Of a stretch of DNA of 60,000 nucleotides, positions 32,840 through 45,189 are shown piece after piece. The position numbers and the translations under genes are program-made. Source of the stretch: Membranipora membranacea. Lineage: Eukaryota; Bryozoa; Gymnolaemata; Cheilostomatida; Membraniporidae. The stretch spans positions 3,598,001 to 3,658,000 of the forward strand of contig OU612071.1 of NCBI GenBank assembly GCA_914767715.1, read 5' to 3'. The notes under the pieces were generated by a model. That model saw only the letters and a list, made by a program, of their open reading frames with translations. It had not been told where the DNA came from and did not search any database. Every line of letters starts with the position of its first letter. Position 1 is the first letter of the stretch.

Positions 32840-33193
32840 TCACTGAGAAGGTTGTTTGACTGCTACATGCAAAGCTGGTCCAAAAACAGTTTCACACCTA
32901 AATCAAATATTGGCTGTAAGATGCGATTCAGCTTCAACAAATATTGAAGAACCTGTAAAAGATGATGCTTTGTAATTTCCCTACTGATCTGATAAAACTC
33001 AATCACATCAATATGACTTGCAACTCTTGTGTCACTGATTGCCAGAGAATGGAGAGTGCTAAGAGGCTGGGCCAATCTTGTATCATTTAGAGAAAACTGC
33101 TATTCTAGAGTTACATCACACAAGCTAAAGAAGAGCTGTACAGTTAATTAGAGTCAAATGATCAGGCTGGCGATCAGGTGAATTTAAGAGCTA
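32840..33193 (+). repeat. R1 repeat, copy 2, part 1
   Basis: Reverse complement of about 1875-2205, including the short frame at 32863-33075 (-). The repeat is interrupted at 33193 by the TA-flanked element and resumes at 35397. Confidence 0.8.
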
Positions 33194-35396
33194 CTCAGTT
33201 CATTAAAGTCAATTTGGGCAAATCTTAGGCTAAGAAGTTGTCTTCTCTTAGTGTGGAAATTTGGTGGTTCATTTGCAGTATAGAGTTATCACCCCATCTA
33301 TCTACCTGTGTAAAACATTTTAGTTTCAAGCATGTGGATAGACTGCTTCACAGAGTAAAGGGACTCAGAGTAATTTTTTTAACTATAGTCAAGGAAAGAA
33401 TTCTTTATTCCTTGGTCAAGGTACCTGCAAGCTTTGTGTCAAGGGGAAAGTTATGGGAAGCTTGATGCCAAAAACTCCTTTCATCTATTTGTCACAATTA
33501 TAGGGTTCTGGAGAATAAACTGAATTCAAAGTTTTTGATTACAGTAAAAAATAGAATATGCAGGCTCTGCCGTAAAAATTTATCTTTGTACAGCCTTTCT
33601 CCACAATTAGACTTGATGTTTTATGCTTAAATTACACCCAACTATCCTAGCTAAATTGATACGGTGGGTATAGCTCGGAAGGCAGTATTGTGGCAGTTTC
33701 TACAATAGGATTAACTATTACAATCCTTGAATGATGCTGCCACAATGTACCCTTGGTCTGTGCAATCATTGAACCTTAAATTTATCGAAAGGGCCTCATA
33801 TCAAATGTATCTGCTGTCCATCGTCTACTGGGCTTTGGTTGGCACCCAGGTGTGCTCCGACCTGCCTGCAAACAGAGAGCAACCTGGCACAGATATTGTG
33901 GCCTGGCCACTAAGGCAATTAATCTCGCCGCCTATGCTCCGGGATGTGGCTTGTAACAAGACATCTGATTTAAGTCAACCTTCAATTTTAATCAGTCTTG
34001 AGACACAAAAGTTATCCTCAGGGTTTGATACTCTAATATTACATTGCCTTCATATCCTTTGGAAAAGATAAACAAGGCACAACAGTAACAAATTCTTTCC
34101 CTGTAATGAAACACTGAGACTGCAATACAACTGGTTGTTTACAAATAAGATTTTCTTGAGGGATTAGAAAATTTACTCTGAGAAAACAATGTGTGTATTT
34201 GCTCTAACTGATATCTTCATCAAGCTTAGGTCTCAATTGTACTTGGATCGTTTCAATGCACTGCGTGAAGAAGTGCTTCCAATTTTGTTTGGAGGCCATC
34301 TCAGATTTGTTGTTTCTTGAGGCAGCCCACCTGTTTGGCTAACCGAATCCTCCAAAGTAACAACATTAAAACTTGTTGCAGTATAGATGCAGTCCCAGGG
34401 CACGATTTAAAAAAATAATTACAAATTCAACTGTGACATGAATGCTGTCAATGGTTATTTCAGGACTGCAATTCCTTAATGGTGATAAATACACCAAGGT
34501 CGACCATACAGATACCAGCTCACCGAAAATGCAGCAGAATATTTCACGTAGAATATCATGTGTGTTATTAAGGGTGAGCCCTCCAGAAACACATTTATCA
34601 TAATCCTATACGCATCCAACATAGTGTTTTTCAAAAATAAAAATATTTAAAATTTAAAATAAAATTTAAGCTCAAACATTTGGGTGTATTTTGAAAATGC
34701 TATCATTGAACAGTATCCACTGAAAAAGCCAAATCCAAACCATATTTCTGAATATTAATAATATTAATTATTTTGTGGTCTATAGTCATTCTGATAGAAT
34801 TTGATGGGTGACTGATGGGTCACCACAATCTATACTGAAAACTTATATCAACCAACCGAAATATTCTTTTGTTTAAGTTCAGTATAGCATCTCCATTGTC
34901 ATTTGTAAATTGCTCCACTCCTTTGATAAAAGGCAATTAGAATGTGTTTGAAACTGTACACAATGGCATAGAAACTGCAAATATATAGGCTCTTTGCACT
35001 GCCTTGCGCAGCATTGCCACTGCACTGATGGATGAAATAAACACCGTAATGAAAAATTAAATCGCAATTTTAAATATGTTAAAAAAATATTTCAAACATG
35101 CCCTCAAAAGCTCATTTAGATAATGTGATGAACTGATGCTCAAAAAAAACCAGATCTCTGTGAGTTACCATGTCGAAATGTAATTCTGTCAACACAGAAA
35201 AACACGAACTTGGAGATTTTTTGTAAGATTTCGAGTTTTTTACAGAACAAGATAAATGAATAGTTAGCTGATTGAATAACGATCCAGGAGACCAAATGTG
35301 GTTATTATGAATTAAAAACTGTAGGAAGGAGATAGCTTTTGGAAAAGTAAGGAGGAGATAACTACAACTGAGCATTTTTGACTTTAAATAACTGAG
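33194..35396. mobile_element. 2203-bp TA-flanked DNA element inside R1
   Basis: The ends are imperfect inverted repeats: CTCAGTTCATTAAAGTCAA at the left, and CTCAGTTATTTAAAGTCAA as the complement of the right. TA flanks both sides (33192-33193, 35397-35398). The two other R1 copies show the empty site with a single TA (AGAGCTAAGTAAT; complement near 1885, + strand near 45856). No transposase is recognisable in any frame, so it is non-autonomous or decayed. TA duplication suggests Tc1/mariner-type mobilisation. Confidence 0.85.
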
Positions 35397-36345
35397 TAAG
35401 CATTATTTTTTTTATGATTGTGCGTGGCATGGTCAGAAGTGCCATAAAACAACCAACAATGTTTTTGATCAGGTTATGATGATGACGATTGCAATAATAG
35501 AAGCAATAATAAACACTTGGTAGAATAATAATAATACATGTTTTTTCCACAGTTGGTACTCAAAATAGAACATAAAAGACATTTATCATCTGTTAAAAGC
35601 TTGTCACGATTAAACTTGACAAAAATTCAGTGCAGGTAACGTTTTGAATTATAATCACTTTATTTTTTGGAACTATTAAAAACAGGAACAGGATTTACAT
35701 AAACAGTGTCAAATTGCATTTGAACGATTTTCTGTTATACATTTCTATTTCTTGAGCTTTTCTGCGGGTTCAATGAAATATGAATAAAGCAGCAATCAAC
35801 AACAGAAAGCCTACGCAGTGCTTATTGTTGTCAGCTCAAAATAGGACATATAACACACCAGTTTTGGTTGCCGCATCTAACACAATTTTCATTATAGATA
35901 ATAATCATGGTGACCATTGTCAAAATGAAATTTGCTTCATTAATGATATGAATCATATTTGGGCAATTATTAGGGACAGGAGCCAAATTTTACAAAAATA
36001 ACAATCATGATTATTGGGGTTACCGTTATAGTTTGTCAAACTGCAAACTAAATTGACTTCATTTTAATTATTATCATATCATTTTTAGGCCAATGTTAGG
36101 AACAGGTGCCGTTTTTGTGCAGATTACTATTCTGACTCTGTTATTTTATACAGAGCTTGTTAAGAAGCTGCTCTGTAGTTAAAAGGAAGGTTCAATTCAT
36201 TAGAAAATAAATCACAGGCTTAGATTGAAAATGGTCTTCGTAGTTATGTACAAAAATGGCAATACATGGTGGTTGGAGTCAAGGGGTCACGCTGTGTACA
36301 AATGAATGGATAGCAATATTCTGCTGCCACAAATCATTTTAAAGC
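35397..36345 (+). repeat. R1 repeat, copy 2, part 2
   Basis: Reverse complement of about 935-1875. The sequence around 35780 (ATGAATAAAGCAGCAATCAA) is the complement of that at ~1510. Short open frames at 35780-36001 (+) and 1331-1522 (-) are the same repeat sequence and are not convincing genes. Confidence 0.8.
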
Positions 36346-38870
36346 TATCAGCTTCATGTGACTGGTTCTTACTTTTAGACTGACTCTGATGGTCTACCAG
36401 AAGCTGTAAACAGTGTGCTCATGCTTACTATGAAGACTAGAAGCGTAAGGTTATATCGAAGATTATTTATCCATTGAAGAGAAAAAGTGGAAGCAAGTAC
36501 TGCTTCAAACTGCAGTATGTTTTCCAAATTACCGTAATTTTATTTAATCAAACAAATCATTACATATGAGTTCCGATCTTTAGCAGCATCAGCCAATCAA
36601 AAATGGTCCTAAATGACATCATAGTGCAGGTTATAAAAGTATCATTCTCAGATGCTCAGAACTCCTTGCGATTTCTCCACACCCAAAACTAATCAGAAGT
36701 AACTACCTGACCATAACATGCACTGGTATAAGCGTAATTTTTAAAGCAGCAGATATTGCCATTCGTTTTGAAATGAGGTGCATGATGTGACCTTTTGTTG
36801 CCAACCAACATCTCTGAACGTAGAGAATGTATTGCTTAGATTAGTACTGCCATTGCCACTTTCGATTTGATGCATTTCTATCGACGGTTAGTTAAAACAA
36901 CTTATTGGACATTTCAATTCATATTTACTGTAATTGAAATCCAAACTGAACTTTTAGAAGCTGAATCTTCAACTTTGTTGGTGTAGCGAGAAAGCTGTAA
37001 AGTCTTTTAATTGTTGAATAAGTGTTGATTCCTGGACCGAATTTTAAATAAAACTCCAGGGTAGCATTTAAACCAGATTGATGTAAGTGAATGACGTTGG
37101 GATTTTAAAAAATTGTCATCTGGTCCTAACAATCGCCTAAAAATAATGTTTATTTTTATATGATTATCACTCATGACGTGAACTGATAATTTCATTATGT
37201 CAGGCTTGACAGTAATCATCTTAAAAGTACGTATTGTGGTTGATATTCTCTACAAATAACTGCCTTAGTGTTCTATTTACGTGCTTAACTTTTAATATCC
37301 TTGACTTCCAGTCAATTATCCCTTCTTCATACTACTCCAGGGGTCGATCATGACGGTTATTGACATTTAAGTGACACCAATGTGAAAATTTATAGCTTAA
37401 TATTAAATCTGCCACATGTTACACTAATTCTGGCAGTACCAACGTCACATATCACAGTATTTTAATGTTATTGTTAGAGAAGAATTTCTTATTCGATGGT
37501 GATAAATTGTTGTCTTCAACTGTAATAATTTTATATCACATAAATATTACACAAATATCAGCGTTTCGATTTACATGGGTAATAATTGCAGCGCGGTTCT
37601 GGGTACGCATTCTGCAATATGCTTTCTAAATTAACATAGTGCCAATTAAGGATTTAACCAAAGATAGCTTTACATGCAAGAACCATTACCATAACATGTG
37701 ACCACTGCTTGTTAGCAGCGTCAGTAAATCAGAAATAGTCCTCAATGACATCATACTGGTGGTGTTGGAGAAACATTCTCGCATTTTCAGAGCTCTCACC
37801 ACCATCAGTAATTTCTCCCAAAGATAATCTTATCGGGAGGAACTGGCTGACCATAACATGCACTGTTATTTTCGTAACTTTTAAGGCAACACAATTATAT
37901 TGCCATTCGTTCTGAAATGGTGCATGATGTGAGCTTTTGTTGCCAACAAACATCTGTGAACCTAGAAAATGTATAACATAGATTCGTACTGTCATTGCCG
38001 CTATCGATTTGATCAATTCCTACAGATGGTTTGTTAAAACTGCGTATGGGAGATTTCCATTCATTTGTACTGTGTTAGAAATCTTAACTGAACTTTTAGA
38101 AGTTGAATCTTTAACTTCTTTTGGTGTGATGAGAAAGCTGTGAACAAAAAATGAAAGTTCCGGTTATTGAACATCGGTTTGATTCCTGGATCATAAACTC
38201 CAGGGAAGCTTTTAAACCAGGTTGATGTAAGTGAATGAAGAATGAATTTAAAAACTTGGCATCTATTCCTAACAGTTAATGATCATATAAGTAGCATTGT
38301 GGGTGAAAATGCTACTAATATATGCCTTAGGGTTCTATTTCAACTCTTGGTAATGTTAACTACCAGTCCAACGGTTGTCAGTTTTTGCTTGTCCCTATTA
38401 CTCCATGGGTCTTTTAAGGCGGTCATGATAATTAAAGTGACACCAATACCAACAATTATAGTTTAGATATTAAATCTGCCACATGTCAGACTAATTCTGG
38501 CAGTACCAACGTCAAATATCACAGTATTTTAATGTCATTGTTAGAAAAGAGTTTCTTATTAAATGGTGATAAATTGTGGTCTTCAACTGTAATAATTTTA
38601 TATCACATCTAAATATGTGTCAATGAATCTTTTTCTGAATTGAAAAAGAAAGCACTTCTTCAATTCATATTTCATAACAACTTTACTCAACGCCATTTAG
38701 TTAGATCAATCATTAACATGATTAACCAAACATTATGAGGAGAGGGCATCAAAACTGCCCAAGATATTACATTACAAGAGGTGTTGTCATGCTAGCTCTG
38801 ATAAGGTCTTGTGTTTCCATAAAGCCATAGTGGGATTGCCATTTGAAGACCACATAGTAATTTTTAGAAA
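36345..38870 (+). repeat. R1-family segments with internal tandem duplication
   Basis: Block C (36510-37275) and block D (37590-38345) are diverged copies of one unit. Each is followed by a copy of block E (37355-37560; 38420-38620, containing ATTAAATCTGCCACATGT). Block F (38617-38870, near ATGAATCTTTTTC) follows the second. The copy at 46830-47260 has one E and one F, so a C-E unit was duplicated in tandem here. No coding function is evident. Confidence 0.7.
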
Positions 38871-39337
38871 TATTAGTTGAAAGCCAAATAAAAGGAGATC
38901 TCAATTCATTGTTGTGATCATGTGTTACATCTGTGGTAGAACCAGTTGTCAATGGAACCATTGACCACAATGTGACACTTATGAGGTGGTGCATCTTTCA
39001 CAGAGTAATTCTCTCACTCTAAAGATTGGTTGGTGAGAATGACTACAAGGGTATGGCATACAAGAAATGCAATCTAAAAGTGATCGCCTTCATATTCCTC
39101 CACCATCCAGTATTTGATAAATAGGAAAATCCATCATAAATGATCTTGACTCTGCTATATTGAAGATTAGAGAGACTGAATTGTAACAGGTCCAGATTTT
39201 CTGCCATTGAAACTGGTATATCAGTTGCCTCTGTATACAAGACTTCAAAGCAGAGCAAAATATTCTATTGTGTACAACACAATTACATAATCATTTGGAC
39301 ATGACCTGAGGATGAATCCGCCCCAATGTAATTTTCC
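38871..39337. other. No gene recognised
   Basis: No feature recognised between the R1-family block and the minisatellite. Confidence 0.5.
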
Positions 39338-39412
39338 AACCAAGCCATTTTCCCACCTTCCCCTTTCCCACTCTGCTGTTTTCCCACCTGGACACTTTCC
39401 CACCGAGCCATT
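39338..39412. repeat. Short minisatellite with TTTCCCACC core
   Basis: TTTTCCCACC, TTTCCCACTC, TTTTCCCACC and TTTCCCACCG recur at a spacing of about 15-17 bases. It directly precedes the LINE 3' fragment. Confidence 0.65.
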
Positions 39413-39735
39413 ATCTGGGCAACGAAGGGTCTCATATCAAATGGCAGCACCGTGGAACAAGCTGCCTGACAACCTGAAATCAGTGAAGAGTCAGGCCGCC
39501 TTTAAAACGGCTCTCAAGTGCCACCTCTTGGCTTTAAGGTTGGACCTTTCTTTATCGTAATTTAATTGATTTCCATTGCTGCGTCTCGTATGGCAATTTG
39601 GCCTTGCGCCTCGACTAGCTGTGACATTGTCAAAGCTATTGCTATGTAGGCCTCATCACCACTTTATATATTTTAGTTTACTATATCTTAACTTGTTTGA
39701 TGAAATAGAAACCAAACCAAACCAAACCAAAGTCA
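39413..39735 (+). pseudogene. LINE 3' end fragment with ACCAA tail
   Basis: The reading GQRRVSYQMAAPWNKLPDNL, then SQAAFKTALKCHLLA, with stop near 39558-39560, matches the extreme C-terminus of CR1/L2-type RT. In that family a block like AAPRLWNSLP...SFK..LK..LF closes the protein. A 3' UTR of about 145 bases ends in a short AACCA repeat (39710-39730), the kind of simple-repeat tail such LINEs carry. It is 5'-truncated, as is usual for LINE insertions. Confidence 0.65.
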
Positions 39736-41105
39736 AGGACAAGGACCTTTTTCGGGGTAACCAATTATAAATAAAATGACTGTTCACATCACACATGAAT
39801 GCATGACATCATCATAGTTGTTTTTACCAAAATTTTAAGTTCAAATTACAGCATTTATAATCCCTATGTGCCAAACCATACCGATACAGTCCTCACAATC
39901 TTCCAAAGTGTTTGATAAAAATAGTATTTTTTTGTATTTTGTCCCATCTTGATTGTAGGATTTTGAAAGCATACTAGGATATTGATTGCTAAATAATGAC
40001 ACTAGTGACTAGGCACTTGGCGAAAATTAAAGGCTCTACATAGATCTGTCAATCATGAAATGAAAATCAACCGATAAAACCCAATTGAATACGAGGCGGG
40101 TACATTGATATCTTTATTGACTGAGACTTATATTTTGAGGTTATAGGTTGTGTGCGTGAACAGTATGCATCAGCCCATTCCATTCTTAGAGTTGATAATG
40201 CTTGGGATATTTCGGTGGAAGCAGGATCAATTTGAATGCTGCTAACCTTACTTTGAAACTGATACGGCTTGGTGATGGCTTTATGTTGAATGGTTATAAA
40301 GCAGCTTCATCGCTTTAAATGGTTCGTTTACTTAATGTCAACTCTATTAACCCCTTTATCTCAAATGCTTCTTAATCCATGTTTTTTTCAATTTTCTATG
40401 TGGTCCCAATATCATAAATACTATGCCTGTTCTTTTTTTCTCATTCCGTATGAAGTTTTAAAAGAAGCAGTAGAAGCACAACTTGCGATATTCAGAAATG
40501 GATATTACAATCAAGAAATCCAAAAACAGGTCAACTTGATTCAATATGTGCTGAACAAACCCTTTTCGTCTTGATTTTCTCACCTCTCTGGAAGCAGTGA
40601 TCTTAAGTGGTTCAAATGAGATAATTATATTGCTTGAGAGAAATCACGACTAAATTTATGCATATTGCAGGTTATTTGTAATTGAATTTTTTATCAAGAC
40701 CATACTTTGGATCTGATTGCTGGCATGAGCCATACAAAGGTTATTCAACAAGTAAACCATTTTTTTATTGCTCCCTAGAGAGTGATACCCTCTTTGAGTG
40801 TCACAAATAGACTCCCAGTCTAGAATACTAGTATCATTATTCAAAGTGTGAAGTTGAATAGTAAATTTAGCTCGTAGCTTAGGAAAATCATAATAATTAT
40901 TATTAATATTTTAAAAATGGATTGAAAGTACATTACACCGTATGCACAGTAAGGAGTCCTAAATAGCAGATTAGATTAGCAGCTACTCAGGAAACGCAGG
41001 AGACTTTTTAACTGTTGCAAATGGCCTACACTGATGTATAGTATTCTGCAAGGAGAATAAATTCAACTAAATTTTGGGGAAATTCATAACATAAGCTGCA
41101 AACAG
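39736..41105. other. No gene recognised
   Basis: Open frames (for example 40290-40574) have no recognisable domain. The second half of that frame (EVLKEAVEAQLAIFRNGYYN) looks coding in composition but lacks splice or family support. Confidence 0.45.
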
Positions 41106-41132
41106 CGTTTATTAAGATTCTGAATGAGAGTA

Positions 41133-41349
41133 TCAGAAACAAATGATTGTGGTAATATTAAAATTTCTTGATATATTCATCGCCAATTTCTTTTTGTGCC
41201 GGTAATAGGCCAGTATCTCTGGCCAACATTGATCTACTCCGTCGATGTTTCTGAAATCCTCATACCGTTTGCACCCTCTGCAATCTGCATTGCTCAGTCC
41301 TACTAGCATCATTAGAGCAGCAGTTAGACAGTATAGAAGCTTCATTTTC
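41133..41349 (-). CDS. Small secreted four-cysteine peptide, terminal exon
   Basis: On the minus strand a strong acceptor (TTTGTTTTAG, cut after 41350) is followed three bases later by ATG. The 70-codon frame encodes a clear signal peptide (MKLLYCLTAALMMLVGLSNA, 20 residues). The ~50-residue mature part has cysteines in the patterns DCRGC, QCW and a C-terminal IICF, two N-glycosylation sequons (NIS, NIT) and a basic HKKK stretch. Stop is at 41133-41135. AATAAA (complement at 41108-41113) lies about 20 bases downstream. The acceptor implies an upstream non-coding exon above 41350 that I could not locate. The family is not recognised. Two disulfides and small size fit a secreted effector or peptide-hormone-like product, but that is inference. 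Confidence 0.6.
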
Positions 41350-42291
41350 TAAAACAAACAATAGGCAAGATAGTAGTTAGCTCTCAGACTGAACGGACAT
41401 GTTTCTTAATCGCACTCCCCATTGCTGTGTTTACATTGAATTTAGACTTCAATCTTTGTCAAATAAATTGTAGAATATCATTGATACTGAATTGACTTGA
41501 TCATTTACATCCTCACTTACTCTTAACTCCCCTTAGTATGGGGGGCTTTAGGTTTGTTAAACTTCAGTATCACTGCGTTATAATATTTTCCCGCCATTTT
41601 GTCTAAATATTCTCACTTAATTTGAAACTTCATTTATTGTAGACTACCATTTATTCTGTATTGACATTTATTATTTACATCCTGCTACAGGAGGGCTATA
41701 GCCTCAATTAACTTCAGAAACACTGTGCAGACTTAAATAAGCAGACAACCATAAAAGTTATATTTTGATATTTGATGCATAATGATTTACTCTTTCTAAA
41801 ATTGCATGTTAGAAACAAATATTAAATTAGAAAATTTTAATTATTTTAATAGCAAACTCTCTTCCACCATTTTGTTTCAGTATCAGGCATACCCAATATG
41901 ATTGGCCAAGTGTTAATACTCTCAAAATAAATGTATTGCTGGAAAATGTTGATGTAGAAAATTATTTGTTTCTGGAATTAAAGCAGCTATCTTTCGTTTG
42001 TTTTAATCTAATACATAAACAGGCATGTCAATTGAAAAATCATCTACAAAAACAATGTTTTTGCCTTCAATAAAAAGAAATTACGCTTTTCTATGAGATT
42101 ATAAACAAAACGTAGCTTCCCAATTAAATTCAGTTTTTTTGAAGCCATAGGGGTTTAGGGGCTGCTGTCTGCCCTGCGGTGCAGAACCGGAGCTTATACC
42201 TAGGATTTTCATTGTTGAGTATGCTGCCTATCTGTGAAAGTAAATTGCAAGTGGATTCATAACTAGTGGTGCCAGGGTTGTATGCCACTTT
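41350..42291. other. Non-coding stretch with a degenerate local duplication
   Basis: Blocks at 41487-41577 and 41652-41733 share ATTTACATCC, GGGGGCTTTAG-like and AACTTCAG-ACACTG text, indicating an old tandem duplication of about 165 bases. It may include the missing first exon of the minus-strand peptide gene. Nothing else was recognised. Confidence 0.5.
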
Positions 42292-42962
42292 AAATAATTA
42301 TTTGCTTCGATTTAACAGTGTAGATCAAATTTGCGCAGTATAATATTCCAGGGTGATACATAACCAAATATATTCCTCTTTACTGTGGCACATTTCTGTT
42401 CTGCAGTTTTCCAGGATATTTGAAACTTGTTTCTCTGCTTCTTTTGCCTTTGCTTTACGCTGCAATGTTTGAGGTTGTTACTATTATCTTCTTTCTTTGT
42501 TGGGCTGAGCTCTAGGAGCTACGGTTCGGTTTTAAGTTTCTTTTCCTTTTATAGAGCAAACATTTTTATTTTTCATTTAGGGTGGCACATTTACTATAAT
42601 CCTCTTCACTGTGGTTCAGTTCTGCAGTTTTTCCAGCTCGAGGAGCAACGGTTCTGTTCTGCTCCAAGTTTCTTTTCCTTTTATAGAGCAAACATTTTCA
42701 TTTTTCATTCAGGGTGGTACATTTACTATAATCCTCCTTACTGTGGTTCAGTTCTCCAGTTTTTCCAGGATATTTCAATTGCTTCTTTTGCCTTTGGTTT
42801 CTTCTGCTTTGCTAGCTCTGCTCTAAATCTCTTTTTTCCTTTATAGAGCAAACATATTCATTTTTGTTTTTTTAAAGCATACAGTCTTGCTCTTTGCTGG
42901 TTGGGTCCTAGTCCGCACTAGTGACTTTTAGTGTGGGGTTGTGAGACCACTTTCTTTAGGTT

Positions 42963-43915
42963 GTGATGCCCAGCCCAATGAGAACCCGCAGCCCACTGGC
43001 AAGCCCTAGCCGCCCTGGCATAACACCTATCCAAACAAACCCAAACAATTGTCAGAAATGTACCAGAGCCATTGGCAAGAAATGTAGCTGCTGTTATCTG
43101 TCAACCCACACTACAAGCTTACCAGACTGGGCGGACATTACTACTGTGTCAGAATTTACTAAAATGATAAATAGGACAGGACTCCTATGGTACTGCCCTA
43201 AGTGTCAACCGAAGCTGCCTGACTATTTTTATGGACCAGGAGTTAAACCCTCCTTAGCTCAACTTGAAACAAAACTAGATGCATTGACAAAAATTGTAAC
43301 AGAGAGCCACAAAATGACAAAAACATATGCTCAAGTTACAGGGGAATCTAAGGAAGATAGTTCTGAAATCAAGGCCATTGCAAAATTTCTTGATGAAAGG
43401 GCTAAACAGGAATCTCTCACCAGAGAGAAACTAGAGCGCAAACAATCAGCTATATTGCAAAACCTTTTAGAAAAAGGTTGACACCAACAAGGATGTATGT
43501 AATCTATTGAATTATCTCGAATTTCACCCTAATTCCACCACTATGATCTATAGGCTTGGTTCGCTGAAACAAAATGAGGGCCAATCAAAATCCAGACCAG
43601 TCAAAATTCAAATTCACACTGAGGTTATGATAATAGATTTCCTTTGTAAGTTTAAAAGTCTGAATTCGCCAAACAAAGAAGGAATGTTTGCCACGCTGGA
43701 CCTCACCAAAGACGAACAAGGGAGAGAGTTCATCATGAGGCGTGCAAGGAGGTCACTAGCTGAAGAATTTCCAGATAATAAATATAGAGTTCGTAGTGGT
43801 GAACTGCAACGTCCACCAGTGATAACCAAACTTGGTGCAATATTGATAATAATTGTGAACCAATAACTACAGCTGCAAAGAATGCCACTGTTCAAAGTGA
43901 ATCATCCTAATAACT
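42963..43915 (+). pseudogene. LINE ORF1, copy 2
   Basis: The same protein as at 22787 but with the complete PHD-like finger, including TGLLWYCPKCQPKLP (near 43180-43225). One extra A near 43475 shifts the frame (AILQNLLEKG then stop), and the remainder continues at 43507-43866 (NKEGMFATLDLTKDEQGREF, RRARRSLAEEFPDNK). A second frameshift precedes the end (stop near 43911). Apart from these two shifts the ORF is better preserved than copy 1. Confidence 0.7.
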
Positions 43916-43967
43916 AATATAAATACATATTTTCTGACTACATAGGTATGAAGAAGGCAGATAATGA

Positions 43968-45075
43968 ATAACAAGCACTTAATTAAAATAATGAACTGGA
44001 ATTGCAATGGTATCAGTGGAAAGTTGCCCTAAACCAGCACAAACCTGATATCTTTGCACTAACTGAAACCAAATTGATCCCATGTATTACTGATAAAGAA
44101 ATATGTATGAATTACACTCTCTATAGGTTAGACCGCACAGGTTCTGTAGGACATGGAGGTGGTGTGCTAATTGGCGTTCTTGACTCCTCGTACATTGTTG
44201 TCACCCAAGTCTTACCTGCTGTAACAGGTGAATTGTTATCATTTGCTGCTAGTGTTGGAGGCTTTCCATTTGATCTTACTGTATGTTGAATGTTGATGAC
44301 TTCATCACATGGTGTAAAAATGAGTCATCGTGCAGACAAGTCATTGTTGGCAAGTTCAACTTACAACTTTCAACCCACAAGCGGATGAAATCGACTTACA
44401 GACTGATCTAGATAACCTTGCAGAATGGGCCGACACCTGGCAGATGTGCTTTAATTAAGCTTGTCTCACAGTGTGAATTTATGAGAGTCGAGAAGCAGAC
44501 ACAGGCCATCATCAACAATCCTTCCCAAACCTACAGCTTAAATGCTACACAATAATCACACGTCTCTTCTGTAAAATACCTAGGTGTCCACATAGATGCA
44601 CACCTCTCTTTTGACAAGCACTTAAGAGAGATTTGCAAGAAAGCCACAAGAACGCTTGATATGCTTATGCGTAACATAAAAAAAGCTAAAACTAAGACTA
44701 AAACAGTATCATTTAAAACTATTTGCACACCAATCTTAGAGTATGCCTCTCATGGTTGGTCGCCTCATTTGGGTAAGCATATAGATGTCATGGAGGCCAT
44801 AAACAGAAAAACCTTTAGATGTGCATATAAAAAAAGACGCAGTGACCATATCAGTGCCCATATGGCTGAAGTCGGATGGCAAACATTGTTTGAAAGAAGG
44901 AAGGGTGCTGACTGAAAGTTATATTTCAAAAACACCACCGGTACAGCTGCAGTTAATGAGGAAATGGTTGCTGTGTCACATTCCCACCATCACACGAGGA
45001 TAGGCGACATCAAAGACACTATCAACACTGATGTCAAACGCAATTCTTTCAAACAGTGTATTTATAAGTAAATGA
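43968..45075 (+). pseudogene. LINE ORF2 remnant: endonuclease joined to RT C-terminus
   Basis: Endonuclease blocks are MNWNCNGI, PDIFALTETKL, GHGGGVLIGV, and VGKFN in place of GDFN (catalytic-region Asp lost). Immediately after, the sequence reads DNLAEWADTWQMCFN, SSVKYLGVHIDAHLSFDKHL, TPILEYASHGWSPHLGKH and then SFKQCIY, the C-terminal half of RT. The deletion removes the RT motifs with the catalytic aspartates. Stops and frameshifts follow. Confidence 0.75.
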
Positions 45076-45189
45076 ACCCAACTTTAAATAGGCTGAATAG
45101 TACATAGCAAAATGGCAATAAAATGCGACCAATGACAGTATAGTTTGTTTCTCTTTTCTTCTTTTTTTTCCCTGCTTGGTCGGACCGGT

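Larger units (their letters stand above)
42292..45170 (+). mobile_element. CR1/L2-like LINE, copy 2, with internal RT deletion
   Basis: Contains a 5' UTR with three partial repeats of the TTATAGAGCAAACAT unit (near 42551, 42681 and 42841), ORF1 (42963-43915), endonuclease (43968-44350) and then, after an abrupt junction near 44362, only the C-terminal part of RT (44362-45070). The bulk of the RT palm, which copies of this family need for retrotransposition, is missing. The 3' UTR contains AATAAA near 45118. Confidence 0.8.

Noticed and set aside
33727-34071. 114-codon frame inside the TA-flanked element as transposase
   Set aside because: No DDE/D motifs, helix-turn-helix or family blocks are visible, and the amino-acid pattern looks random.
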